Positions 36,693 through 45,540 of a stretch of 64,000 nt of DNA are shown here, one piece after another. The notes below the pieces were generated by a model. That model did no database searches and was not told the DNA's origin. It saw nothing but the letters and a program-made list of their open reading frames with translations. This stretch comes from Myxococcales bacterium (GTDB taxonomy: Bacteria > Myxococcota_A > Polyangia > Polyangiales > Ga0077539): the NCBI GenBank assembly GCA_016792845.1, contig JAEUKH010000049.1, positions 1 through 64,000 on the forward strand. Reading direction: 5' to 3'. Position numbers and translations under genes: made by a program. Position 1 is the first letter of the stretch. Each line of letters opens with the position of its first letter.

Positions 36693-39161
36693 GTGACAGG
36701 CCAGCGGCGCGGGTTCATTCTCGGTCTCTTGGGGCTCTCGTTGGGGTGCAGCGAGGCCGCGCCCGCAGGGCCCGCAGCGCCTACGCGCTTTCTCTTCTCG
36801 GTGGGCGAAGGGGCCGACGCCGTGCGCCTCGAAGCCTTGCCGCTGCGCCTGTCAGTGGGCGCCGCCGCCCCGCGGGGCGACGGGCTCTTGCAGGTCGCGC
36901 TTCGCCCCAACGGCCCGAGCCGTACGCGCTTTCACGACCCGCGGCAGCCGACGCCCCCCGAGGTCACCTGGCACACCGTCGATCGGCTCCTGCGCGTCGA
37001 CGCCGCGCGGCGCGAGGCGGTGCTGGCCGTGTCGCAACAGCCCGGGGCGGGCGAGATCACCGTGAGCCTCTCGCAAGGGGCGCGCGAAGGGGTGCGCCTC
37101 GCGGTGCGCGCGAGCGGGCCCGACGTCGCCCTCGTGCGGGTGGTGCTGCCGCGCGAAGACGGGCCCTACGACGGCCTCGGAGAGCGCTTCGGGGCGCTCG
37201 ACGCGCGCGGCGCCGTGCATGCGATGCAGCTCCACATCGCGCCCGGCCCCTCAGGCACGAACGAGGTTCATTGCCCGGTGCCGTGGCTCATCAGCCCCGC
37301 GCGGGTGGGCTATTTCGTCGAGAGCACCGAGGCCGGCGCCTTCGACCTCGGGGCCGCGGCCGCCGACAGCGTGCACGCGACCTTCGAGGGCAACGCCCTC
37401 ACGCTCAGGGTCTTCACCGCCCCCGAGGGGCGCCGCCCCGCGCTCGTGGCGCGCTTCGCGCGTGAGATGGGGCTCCCGAGGCTGCCGCCGCGGTGGAGCT
37501 TCGCGCCCCAACACTGGCGCAACGAGTGGCGAAACCGAGACGAGCTCCTCGGCGACGCCCGCGAAATTCGACAGCGCCATATCGCCACCACCACCCTGTG
37601 GATCGACAACCCCTGGTCGACCGCCTACATGGATCACACCGTCGACACGGCCCGCTTCGCGGACCCTCCGGCGATGATGGCGACCCTCCAGGCCATGGGC
37701 TTCCGGGTGCTCTTTTGGAGCGTGCCCTACCTCGACGCCGTCGAAGGGGCGGCGAGCCCGCGCAACACCGCCGAGCGGCGCTGGGTCGAGGCCCGCGAGG
37801 CCGGTCACCTCGTGCGTGGCCCGAGCGGCGCACCCTACGTCTCGCCGCTGCCCTACGGCGCCCCCGGGGGGATGCGCGACGCGGCCGGATCGCTGGTCGA
37901 TTTCACCTCGCCCGCGGCCGAGGCGTGGTGGGCCGCGCAGCTCGTGCCGCTCGTTCAGCTCGGGGCCCGGGCCTTCAAGCTCGACTACGCCGAAGACATC
38001 GTGCCCGACCTCGGGGGCGTGCGCACCCGCTTCGGCTTCGCCAGCAACGCCAACGAGCGCACGGGCCGATGGGCCTACCCCCAGGGCTACCACCGGGCGT
38101 ACCGCCGCGCCCTCGACCTCGCCGCGGGCGGCGACGGCTTCGTGATGGGCCGCGCCTCAAGCTGGGGCGGCCAGGCCGCGGTCGATGTGATCTGGCCCGG
38201 CGACCTCGACAACGACTTCAGCGAGCATGTGCCCAATCAGAACGTCGGCGGGCTGCCCGCGGCCATCCACGCGATGCTGTCGCTAGCGGCCAGCGGATTC
38301 CCCAATTTTGCTTCCGATACGGGGGGGTATCGCGGGGGGCGGCCGAGCCGCGAGGTTCTCCTCCGATGGGCCGAGCACACCGCGCTCTCGCCCATGATGC
38401 AGCTCGGCGGCGGCGGCGAATCACACAACCCCTGGAGCTACGACGAAGAGGCCTCGACGCTCTACCAGGGCCTCGCGCGGCTGCACCAGCAGCTCGTGCC
38501 GTACCTCTACGCCCAGGCGTCGCGGGCCTCGCGCGAGGGCACGCCGCCGGTGACCCCGCTGCGCTGGCAAGACGGCCTCGCGCGGGCGCCCGACGACGAC
38601 CTCGGGTACCTCCTCGGTGACGCGCTCTTTGTGGCCCCTGTGACCCGCGAGGGCGCCGCCGCCCGCACGACGGTGCTGCCGCCCGGGGCGTGGGTCCACT
38701 GGTACTCGGGCCGCGCGTTCTCGGGCGAGGCGACGGTGCCCGCGCCTTTGGGCCGGCCGGCCTTCTTCGTGCGACAGGGCGCGCTCTTCGAGCTCGGCGA
38801 CGCCGACCTCGACACCCTCGTCGACGCCTCGGCGCCCGGCGTCATTGACCCCGCCGATCGGGCCGCGGGGCGCACGGTGCTGTGGGCCCCGGAGGTCGGC
38901 TTTCGCGGCGGCGCGGCGCTCGAAGGGGCCAGCGTCGAGGTCGAGGGCGCGGGGCTCCGGTGGGCGCCCGACGGGGCGGTGGGGCGGCTCCGGGTGGTGG
39001 CGCTCGGGGGCGTTCGGGCGGTGGGCGAGGGGGCGACGTTGCGCGAAGACCCGCTCGCGTCCGAGGGGCGCTGCGTCGACTGCTGGCACTACGACGGGGC
39101 TTTGGGGCGCGTCGACGCGGTGCTCGCGAGCGCGCGTGCGATGCGTGTTGAGGGCCGCTGA
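36693..39161 (+). CDS. Glycoside hydrolase family 31 lipoprotein
   Basis: Predicted alpha-glucosidase or alpha-xylosidase-type retaining glycosidase, 822 residues, exported as a lipoprotein (GFILGLLGLSLGCSEA, Cys at about 19). It has the N-terminal GH31 beta domain (about 40-240), then the barrel with IATTTLWIDNPWSTAYMD, the putative nucleophile Asp in AFKLDYAED near 430 and the acid/base Asp in VIWPGDLDND near 503. The C-terminal beta domains include GDALFVAPVTREGA and PPGAWVHWYSG. The GTG at 36693 is required for the signal peptide. Linkage specificity is unknown. The HAD gene starts 23 bp downstream. Confidence 0.9.
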   Translation: MTGQRRGFILGLLGLSLGCSEAAPAGPAAPTRFLFSVGEGADAVRLEALPLRLSVGAAAPRGDGLLQVALRPNGPSRTRFHDPRQPTPPEVTWHTVDRLLRVDAARREAVLAVSQQPGAGEITVSLSQGAREGVRLAVRASGPDVALVRVVLPREDGPYDGLGERFGALDARGAVHAMQLHIAPGPSGTNEVHCPVPWLISPARVGYFVESTEAGAFDLGAAAADSVHATFEGNALTLRVFTAPEGRRPALVARFAREMGLPRLPPRWSFAPQHWRNEWRNRDELLGDAREIRQRHIATTTLWIDNPWSTAYMDHTVDTARFADPPAMMATLQAMGFRVLFWSVPYLDAVEGAASPRNTAERRWVEAREAGHLVRGPSGAPYVSPLPYGAPGGMRDAAGSLVDFTSPAAEAWWAAQLVPLVQLGARAFKLDYAEDIVPDLGGVRTRFGFASNANERTGRWAYPQGYHRAYRRALDLAAGGDGFVMGRASSWGGQAAVDVIWPGDLDNDFSEHVPNQNVGGLPAAIHAMLSLAASGFPNFASDTGGYRGGRPSREVLLRWAEHTALSPMMQLGGGGESHNPWSYDEEASTLYQGLARLHQQLVPYLYAQASRASREGTPPVTPLRWQDGLARAPDDDLGYLLGDALFVAPVTREGAAARTTVLPPGAWVHWYSGRAFSGEATVPAPLGRPAFFVRQGALFELGDADLDTLVDASAPGVIDPADRAAGRTVLWAPEVGFRGGAALEGASVEVEGAGLRWAPDGAVGRLRVVALGGVRAVGEGATLREDPLASEGRCVDCWHYDGALGRVDAVLASARAMRVEGR

Positions 39162-39184
39162 GCTTTGGCGTAGGCCCCCAGAGG

Positions 39185-39934
39185 GTGACCCTCTCTGACA
39201 TTCGGGCGGTGACCTTTGATTTCGGCCAGACCCTCGCCGAGCTCGACACGGCGATGTTGTCGCGGCGCCTCGCCGAGCGCGGCTTTTCAGTGCCCCCGGC
39301 GGCCCTCGACGCGGCCCTTGAGGGCGCGTGGCAGGCGTACAACGGCGCGATCCGCGCGGGGCACGGGGGGCACCCCTGGCATCTCTTGATGGCGACCCTT
39401 TTGCGCGGCGCGGGGGTCGACGGGGCGGCGTGTGAGGGCCTCGCGGCGTGGCTCTTCGCGCTGCAACCCGAGAGCAACCTCTGGCGGCGTCCGATCGCGG
39501 GGATGATCGAACTCGTCGACGCGCTGCGCGCCGCGGGGCTGAAGGTCGGGGTGATCTCGAACAGCGAGGGCGGCCTCGCGGGGCTCATCGAAGAGATGGG
39601 CTGGCAGGGGCGCTTCGACGCGGTGGCCGACTCGGGGGTGCTGAAGATCGAGAAGCCCGACCGGGCCATCTTCGCGTGGATGGCCGAGTCCCTCGGGGTG
39701 CCCCTCGCCGCGACGGTTCATGTAGGCGACGCGTACAGCGCCGACTACGTGGGCGCCCTCGGCGCGGGGGCGCGGGCGGTGCTCTTTCGCGGCGACGCCT
39801 TCGTGCCAGAAGGGGTCGTGGTGGGGCAAGACCCGCACACGGCGCGGTGCCGCGAGGCCGACGCGCTCGCGGCGATCCTCGAAGGGTGGGGCGTTTCGCT
39901 CGCCGCGACCCTCGCTCAAAAATCGACCCATTGA
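39185..39934 (+). CDS. HAD-superfamily hydrolase
   Basis: Phosphatase-like cytoplasmic enzyme of 249 residues. Motif I is VTFDFGQTLAEL with nucleophile Asp12 (DFGQT in place of DxDGT; the second motif Asp is replaced by Gly, so true phosphatase activity is less certain). Motif II is VISNSEGG, motif III the Lys in KIEKPDRAIF, motif IV VGDAYSADYVGA. A helical cap lies at about 20-95. It starts with GTG at 39185, close behind the GH31 gene. Possible roles are sugar-phosphate dephosphorylation or phosphoserine-type hydrolysis; not decidable from sequence. Confidence 0.85.
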   Translation: MTLSDIRAVTFDFGQTLAELDTAMLSRRLAERGFSVPPAALDAALEGAWQAYNGAIRAGHGGHPWHLLMATLLRGAGVDGAACEGLAAWLFALQPESNLWRRPIAGMIELVDALRAAGLKVGVISNSEGGLAGLIEEMGWQGRFDAVADSGVLKIEKPDRAIFAWMAESLGVPLAATVHVGDAYSADYVGALGAGARAVLFRGDAFVPEGVVVGQDPHTARCREADALAAILEGWGVSLAATLAQKSTH

Positions 39935-39969
39935 CGGAACCCGCCCCACACCCGACTGTCTCGACCCTC

Positions 39970-40857
39970 ATGCAATCGCACACGACCCGGCTCACGGCGT
40001 TGTCGCTGGCCCTCACCGCGGCCCTCGGCTGCAACCGCAACAACGACAGCGTCGGCCGCGAGGCGGCGCAGCAGGCGACCCAGCACGTCACCCGCGCCTC
40101 GGGCATGGTCGACAACCTGCTCGACGGGCTCAAGACCGGCCTCTCGCACGCCGAGACCGTGGTGGGCGCGGCGATGGTCGCCCCGGTCGATGCGGCCCGG
40201 GTGCGCAACCGCTTGCTCGACCTCGGCGACGACCACAACGCCGTGGGGCGCGAGCTGTCGTTCTTTCCGACCTATTTTGTGATCGCGGTGGGCCCTGACG
40301 GGCGCGCCATCGCGGCCAACCGTACGGTGGCCAACGACTGGTCGCCGGGCCTCGACGTGGGCGCCGCATTTGCGTGTGTGGGCGCGGCGCTCTCGGGCGC
40401 GGCGGGCACCTGCGCGGGCACGATGCCGACGCGACCCGGCGAGCTCGTGCGAAACTACGCCGTGGCCGCGGTGCCCTTGCGGGCCGAGGCGGGCGGCCCG
40501 GTGCTCGGCGCTCTCGTCGGCGCGTACAGCTTCGGCGGCCTCGCCAAGGCCGTCAGGGTGGCCCTCGACAACGAGACCCAACGCGCACGCGTCCAGCTCG
40601 CCGTGGGTATTTGGAATGGCACCCGCGTCGTGCCCTCTGGCAACGACAACGACGTCCAGCAGATGTACCTCGTGCCCCAGGCCTTGGTCGCGGCCCTGCC
40701 CCCCGATGTGGGCGCCCGGGTCGCGAGCGCGCGGCCCTCGACCTTCACGTTCTCGCAGAACGACGGCGCGATGCAGTGGGGCGGCGCCATCGGCCAGACG
40801 CCGCGCCTCGGTGCCGCGACGGGGCTTATCGTGTACCGGGCGCCGCTGCGGCAGTAG
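39970..40857 (+). CDS. Hypothetical lipoprotein
   Basis: Lipoprotein of 295 residues from the ATG at 39970: MQSHTTRLTALSLALTAALGC with the lipid Cys near 21. The mature part starts with a helical segment (AAQQATQHVTRASGMVDNLLDGLK) and continues with an alpha/beta region (FFPTYFVIAVGPDGRAIAANR, VLGALVGAYSFGGLAKAVR) that resembles extracytoplasmic Cache-like sensor domains. No transmitter domain is present. The last 32 bp overlap the 3' end of the convergent YbjN-like gene. Function unknown. Confidence 0.7.
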   Translation: MQSHTTRLTALSLALTAALGCNRNNDSVGREAAQQATQHVTRASGMVDNLLDGLKTGLSHAETVVGAAMVAPVDAARVRNRLLDLGDDHNAVGRELSFFPTYFVIAVGPDGRAIAANRTVANDWSPGLDVGAAFACVGAALSGAAGTCAGTMPTRPGELVRNYAVAAVPLRAEAGGPVLGALVGAYSFGGLAKAVRVALDNETQRARVQLAVGIWNGTRVVPSGNDNDVQQMYLVPQALVAALPPDVGARVASARPSTFTFSQNDGAMQWGGAIGQTPRLGAATGLIVYRAPLRQ

Positions 40858-41431
40858 GCGCTGCGGCAGCCGGGGCGGTGCTGTCGCCCACGGCGGCGCC
40901 GCCCACCCGGGCGATGTCGTCGGCGTACCGGTCGGCGAGGCGCAAGACCGTACGGAGCACACCCCGAAAGGCGCGACGGTCGAAGTTCGAGTCGGTGTTG
41001 AGCACGGCCCCGAGGCGCACCTCGCCCGAGGCGGGTGACCACTCGAACTTGCCCACGAGCATCTCCCAGTTGAGGTCGAGGAGGCGCCGCGCGAGCGCGT
41101 CGGCGGTGGCCGCGCTGCGGGCCACGGTGGTGTAGTGGTCGACGAAGACGTACACGGTGTCGGTCACGTCGCTGTAGTCGAAGCCCACGATGTACCGGCG
41201 GTTCGACGCGGGGGCGCCGTCGCTGGGCCCCGCCCCGGCGGCGAGGGCGGTGGTCGAGACCCGACACGAGCCCGACTGGGCCGTCGCCGCGGCGCACTGG
41301 GCGCTGAGCCCCATGGCCTGAAGCTCTGCACGAATTTGGCCGAAATACCGAGGTTCGGTCTGGGCCGAGGCCGTTGAGGAGGCGAGGGCCATGGCCAACG
41401 AGAGGCCGCCCGACAAGATCGTAGTTCGCAT
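40826..41431 (-). CDS. YbjN-like secreted protein
   Basis: Protein of 201 residues from the ATG at 41431, with a Sec signal (ILSGGLSLAMALASSTASA). The central region (YIVGFDYSDVTDTVYVFVDH, ALARRLLDLNWEMLVGKFEWSP, GEVRLGAVLNTDSNFDRRAF) resembles the YbjN/type III chaperone-like fold. The C terminus is Ala/Pro rich. It is convergent with the preceding lipoprotein gene and overlaps it by 32 bp. Being secreted, it is unlikely to be a classical secretion chaperone. Function unknown. Confidence 0.75.
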   Translation of the reverse strand: MRTTILSGGLSLAMALASSTASAQTEPRYFGQIRAELQAMGLSAQCAAATAQSGSCRVSTTALAAGAGPSDGAPASNRRYIVGFDYSDVTDTVYVFVDHYTTVARSAATADALARRLLDLNWEMLVGKFEWSPASGEVRLGAVLNTDSNFDRRAFRGVLRTVLRLADRYADDIARVGGAAVGDSTAPAAAAPTAAAAPGTR

Positions 41432-41484
41432 TGAGTCACGCACCGCCCGAGGGGTGTTCGCACGAGGCCGCGCGCCCCGCAAGC

Positions 41485-43077
41485 TCACCGAACGTAGACC
41501 CGCGTATGCGCCCTTCGCGCGATGGCCATCGCGGTGCACCCCGACACGCCGCCCGACGCGAGCTCGACGCCCGACGGGAGCGGTTGACCGCACACCCCCG
41601 CCGAGGGGTTCGAGAAGTTGCCCGTGAGCCCGACGCCCGCCCGCGAGTCAGGGGTGCTCCCGCAGTCGTTCTCGTTGTTGGTGATGATGCCGATGCGGGC
41701 CCGGCTGTGGTTGAGCGCGCCCACGTTGAAGCCCGCCGCGGCGCAGGCGCGGTTCATCGCGAAGGGCGGCATGCCCGTGAAGCTCAGGGCGGCCTCCCAA
41801 GGCACGGCCTCGAGCGCGGGCATGCTCGAAGCCTGGGCCGAGAGCGGCTGGTTGACGAGCTGATGGAGCGAGAGGTTGCGGCTTGTGACGGGCGCAGCGG
41901 CGATGCGCTGGACGTTGTCGACGATCGAGCTGCCGACGGGCTCGAATTCGACCACCACCTGCGACGCGGGGATGCTGTAGAACCCTCGAAACAAAGCGTT
42001 TGTGGCACGTGCGTCGGCCGTCGGGGCGACCCCAGCGGTCTGGTTGGCGTAGGTCTCTTGCGAGGGCATGTTCCACAAGCGGCTGTCGTAGGTGAAGTCT
42101 TGTGAGTTGCCGTCGGCCTTGAGCACCAAGGTGTAGACCTGCATCGCCTGCCCCGGCAGGGTGATGGGCAGACAGTAGGCTTGCCACGACTGCACCTGCT
42201 GGCTGGCGTCGAGGTAGTACAGAAAGTCAGTCCGCGGGATCGAGTACCCGTCGGGGCATCGACGCGGGCGACACATGCCGAGCATGCAGGCCTCCCAAGC
42301 CATGCAGGTGCGACCGCAGCTGCCGCAGTTTTGCGGGTCAGACTGCGCGGCGGTCTCGCAGCCGTTGGCCACGCTCGTGTCGCAGTTGAGGTTGCCGCCC
42401 TGACACGACGCGATGGCGCAGCTCCCGGCGTTGCAGCGCGCCGAAGCCGAGGGCAGCGCGCATCGGTTGCCGCACGCGCCGCAGTGCTCGACATCGGTCT
42501 GGAGCATCACGCAGCGGTTGCCGCAGAGGGTGCTGCCCGCGGGGCAGAGGCTCTGGCAGGCGCCCGCGGTGCAGCTCGCGGTGCCTCCCGTCGGCGCCGC
42601 GCAGGCGCGCCCGCAGGCCCCGCAGTGCTCGATCGTGTTGAGCGGAACACACGGCGTGGCGGGGTTGCTGTCGCAGTCGCCGCTCCCGGGCTGGCACATC
42701 GGCCCGGTGTCGTTGCCGGAGTCGCGCGGCACGTCGAAGCCCACGTCGTTGCCGGAGTCGCGCGGCACGTCGAAGCCCGCATCGAAGCCCGCGTCGTTGC
42801 CGGAGTCGCGCGGCACGTCGAGGCCCGCATCAAAGCCTACGTCGTTGCCGGAGTCGCGCGGCACGTCGGAGCCCGCGTCGTCGCCGAGGTCTTGCGAAAC
42901 ATCGAGGCCCGCGTCGACCTGATCGCGCGGAACATCGCCCGTCGCTGCCTCAGGTATATCGGGCATGTTGACACTGTCAACATGTGTCGCAGCGTCTTGC
43001 GTGACGATGGTTTGATCGAAGCGGGTTGCGCAGGCGCCGAGCGCGAGCGCGAGAAAGGCGAGTGACGAGCGGCCCAC
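41485..43077 (-). CDS. Large Cys-rich lipoprotein with DVPRDSGND repeats and a GON-like domain
   Basis: Surface lipoprotein of 530 residues; GTG start at 43077 gives MGRSSLAFLALALGACATRF with the lipid Cys at 16. About 40-130 is a low-complexity run of DVPRDSGND(V/A)GFDAG units, encoded by near-identical repeats at 42.71-42.87 kb. Next come Cys-rich units (HCGACGRAC, CGNRCVMLQTDVEHCGACGNRC, NCGSCGRTC) of a myxobacterial type. The C-terminal 250 residues (YSIPRTDFLYYLDASQQVQ..WQAYCLP, VYTLVLKADGNSQDFTYDS) resemble a GON or fibrinogen-like domain. Probably an adhesin or binding protein; ligand unknown. Confidence 0.75.
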   Translation of the reverse strand: MGRSSLAFLALALGACATRFDQTIVTQDAATHVDSVNMPDIPEAATGDVPRDQVDAGLDVSQDLGDDAGSDVPRDSGNDVGFDAGLDVPRDSGNDAGFDAGFDVPRDSGNDVGFDVPRDSGNDTGPMCQPGSGDCDSNPATPCVPLNTIEHCGACGRACAAPTGGTASCTAGACQSLCPAGSTLCGNRCVMLQTDVEHCGACGNRCALPSASARCNAGSCAIASCQGGNLNCDTSVANGCETAAQSDPQNCGSCGRTCMAWEACMLGMCRPRRCPDGYSIPRTDFLYYLDASQQVQSWQAYCLPITLPGQAMQVYTLVLKADGNSQDFTYDSRLWNMPSQETYANQTAGVAPTADARATNALFRGFYSIPASQVVVEFEPVGSSIVDNVQRIAAAPVTSRNLSLHQLVNQPLSAQASSMPALEAVPWEAALSFTGMPPFAMNRACAAAGFNVGALNHSRARIGIITNNENDCGSTPDSRAGVGLTGNFSNPSAGVCGQPLPSGVELASGGVSGCTAMAIARRAHTRVYVR

Positions 43078-43123
43078 GGCCCGCAGGGTAGCATCGCCAC
43101 CCTGAGGGCACAGCGCCGAACGG

Positions 43124-45370
43124 TCAGGGGTGCGAGCCGGTGAGCTGGAAGCCGCCCGACGCGCCGTTGTAGCCGCTCACGGTGACGATGTGGGCGGTGG
43201 CGCCGGCGACGACGTTGCCGCGGATGCCCGCCCGGCTGCCGTTGACGCGGCACGCGGTGCCGAGGTCGTCGTTGCAGACCGAGGCCGTGCCGAGGGTGGC
43301 GCGGTACTCGACCAGCGAGTCGTAGGTGGTGCCGGTGTTGCAGGTGGTGAGGTTCACGATGCCGCTGCTGCCGGGGCACGAGAGCCAGGTGTAGACGCGC
43401 TCGGGCGAGGGCGTGCGGCTCGGGGTCGCGGGGCAGGCGGGCACCCGGGTGGGGGCCATCGCCGTCGAGCCCATCACGTTCACCGTGGCGGGCAGGGCGG
43501 CCACGCTCGGGCCGCTCACGGGGCGGTGCTGGAGGCGCAGCGTGAAGGCCCCGCCCTCGGAGGCCCTGTACCCGGTGACCACCACGCGGTGGGTGCCCGG
43601 GTCGAGCACGGCGGCGGTCTGCGATTGCAGGCCGTTGCAGGCGTCGTCGTTGCAGGCCGTGGCCGCGGTGGTCGCGGCGCAGTTGGCCACGAAGCCCACC
43701 AAGGTGTCGAACGACGAGCCGAAGGTGTCGACGTAGACGAGCTCGCGCTCGGTGAGGGTGAACTGGTAGTACACGTCGGGCCCGAGGGTGCTGCACCGGG
43801 TGGTGTTGGCCTCGTGGGTGGCGCCCGCGGTCGAGCCGTTCACCGTGGTGACCTGGCCCGAGGGGCTGAGGGTCACCGTCGCGGCGGCGCTGCACGCGTC
43901 GTTCGGCGGCGCAGCGGCGCAGCGGCTGTTCTGGCAGAGCGTGCCCATGGTGCACGAGGTCGCGCAGCGGCCGCAGTTGGCGGTGTCGGTGGTGAGGTCG
44001 ACGCACTGCCCGCCGCACGCGGTGAGCCCCGTCGGACAGGTGGTGCCGAAGCGGTAGTTGACGCTCCAACCGCCGGCGGTGGCGGGGGTCTTGCTGTCGA
44101 CGTAGACCGCGTGGAGCCCAGCCCCCGCGGGGACGTTCGTCGTCACCGTCGAGAGCGGGCCGCAGGTGTTGTCGGCGGTGTCGGTGGTGGCGGGCGTGGC
44201 CCCCGGGCGGCGATACCCGAGCACGGTGTCAAACTGCGTCGGCGTGCCGCAGGTGGTCGCGACCAGCCGCGTCTCTCGGAAGGCCGGACACGTCGTAAAC
44301 CACAGCGCGTCTTCAGCGCCCGGGGCCACGTCGACCCGCGACGCGCCCGCCACGAGGGTGGCCTGCTGCGACTGGTTCGACACGAGGGTCGGGTCGATCC
44401 GCGCGACGTTGCCGCCCGCCGCGAAGTGCTGGATGCGAAGCGGCGCCGTACCCTGCGCCCCATTGCACCCCGACACCACGAGGTACCAGGTGCCCGCGTC
44501 GAGCCGCGCCGCGACCTGGCTCTGCCGCGTCGCGCAGACGTCGTCGCTACATGTCGTAGCGCCGCCCTGCGCGGCGACGTTGCGCCCCATGCTGTCTTGC
44601 AGAAAGAGCAGCGTGTCGAAGCTCGCGCCGAAGCTGTCGGCGTAGAAGAACTCAGGCTGCGTGAGCGTGAACCGATAAAAAACGTCGCGCTGCCCCGAGG
44701 CGGCCCCGCAGGCCCCGCCGCAGGTCGACGAGGTGTCGTTGCGGGCTCCCATGTTCGACGCCATCACCGTGCTCGTCGGACGCGAGAGGTCGAGCGTCGT
44801 CGCGTTGGCCCGGGTGTCGTTGCTCACCGGCCCGGCGTCGACCGGCCCCGCGTCGCGCACGCCGGTGTCGACCGGCCCCGCGTCGCGCACGCCCGTGTCA
44901 ACCGCGTTACCCGTGTCAACCGCGTTACCCGTGTCAATCGACGGGTTACCCGTGTCAATCGACGGGTTACCCGTGTCAACCGCGTTACCCGTGTCAGCCG
45001 CGTTACCCGTGTCAATCGACGGGTTACCCGTGTCAACTGAGCCGCCTGCGTCGAGCGGGGCCGAACCGCTGTCGAGCTGACCCGACGCGTCTTCGGCGGG
45101 CTGCCCTGTGTCTTCGACGGGCTGCCCTGCGTCTTCGACGGGCTGCCCTGCATCTTCGACGGGCTGCCCCGCGTCTTCGACGGGCTGCCCTGCGTCTTCG
45201 ACGGGCTGCCCTGCGTCGACAAACTTCATCGGGCGGTCTTCGGCCTCGCCCGTGTCAACCGTCTCGCCGGCGTCGTTGTCGGCCGGGGCAGGGTCGCTCC
45301 CGCACGCCGCCAACACGAAGGGCGCGAGCGCCGCCCAGCGCAACCAACCATTCGAACGTGAACTCTTCAC
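43124..45370 (-). CDS. Large surface lipoprotein with VEDAGQP and VDTGN repeats and PPC-like domains
   Basis: Lipoprotein of 748 residues. The GTG at 45370 is chosen because it begins VKSSRSNGWLRWAALAPFVLAAC with a proper signal and follows an AGAAGG-like ribosome site; the longer frame has no signal. Residues about 45-185 are tandem VEDAGQP (six or seven) and VDTGN(A/P) repeats. The rest contains three beta-sandwich units like pre-peptidase C-terminal domains (DVFYRFTLTQPEFFYADSFG..FDTLLFLQ, DVYYQFTLTERELVYVDTFG..FDTLVGF, ..YDSLVEYRA) with a Cys cluster CGGQCVDLTTDTANCGRCATSC between. No enzyme motif is seen. Confidence 0.8.
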   Translation of the reverse strand: MKSSRSNGWLRWAALAPFVLAACGSDPAPADNDAGETVDTGEAEDRPMKFVDAGQPVEDAGQPVEDAGQPVEDAGQPVEDAGQPVEDTGQPAEDASGQLDSGSAPLDAGGSVDTGNPSIDTGNAADTGNAVDTGNPSIDTGNPSIDTGNAVDTGNAVDTGVRDAGPVDTGVRDAGPVDAGPVSNDTRANATTLDLSRPTSTVMASNMGARNDTSSTCGGACGAASGQRDVFYRFTLTQPEFFYADSFGASFDTLLFLQDSMGRNVAAQGGATTCSDDVCATRQSQVAARLDAGTWYLVVSGCNGAQGTAPLRIQHFAAGGNVARIDPTLVSNQSQQATLVAGASRVDVAPGAEDALWFTTCPAFRETRLVATTCGTPTQFDTVLGYRRPGATPATTDTADNTCGPLSTVTTNVPAGAGLHAVYVDSKTPATAGGWSVNYRFGTTCPTGLTACGGQCVDLTTDTANCGRCATSCTMGTLCQNSRCAAAPPNDACSAAATVTLSPSGQVTTVNGSTAGATHEANTTRCSTLGPDVYYQFTLTERELVYVDTFGSSFDTLVGFVANCAATTAATACNDDACNGLQSQTAAVLDPGTHRVVVTGYRASEGGAFTLRLQHRPVSGPSVAALPATVNVMGSTAMAPTRVPACPATPSRTPSPERVYTWLSCPGSSGIVNLTTCNTGTTYDSLVEYRATLGTASVCNDDLGTACRVNGSRAGIRGNVVAGATAHIVTVSGYNGASGGFQLTGSHP
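44820..45230. repeat. Coding minisatellites: 18/21-bp (VDTGN) and 21-bp (VEDAGQP) arrays
   Basis: Within the lipoprotein gene, 45090-45222 holds six or more copies of a 21-bp unit (gtcttcgacgggctgccctgc and close variants). The stretch 44875-45045 alternates 18-bp (gttacccgtgtcaaccgc) and 21-bp (gttacccgtgtcaatcgacgg) units; cgcacgccggtgtcgaccgg-type units lie at 44830-44895. All lengths are multiples of three, so copy-number change would keep the frame and only alter linker length. Confidence 0.9.
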
Positions 45371-45540
45371 GGCTCTTGCCTTCTTCTCTTGGGGTGATGC
45401 CGTCGCACCTGCGGCGCCGACGACCCTAACCTGCGGCCTAGCTACCCGAACGCCGTCGCGTGTCAATCTGGCGTCTGAAAACGAAAACGGGGTGTTGTGC
45501 CCCTTGCTCCTGGGCATCGCGCGCCGCAGACACCGCAGCG

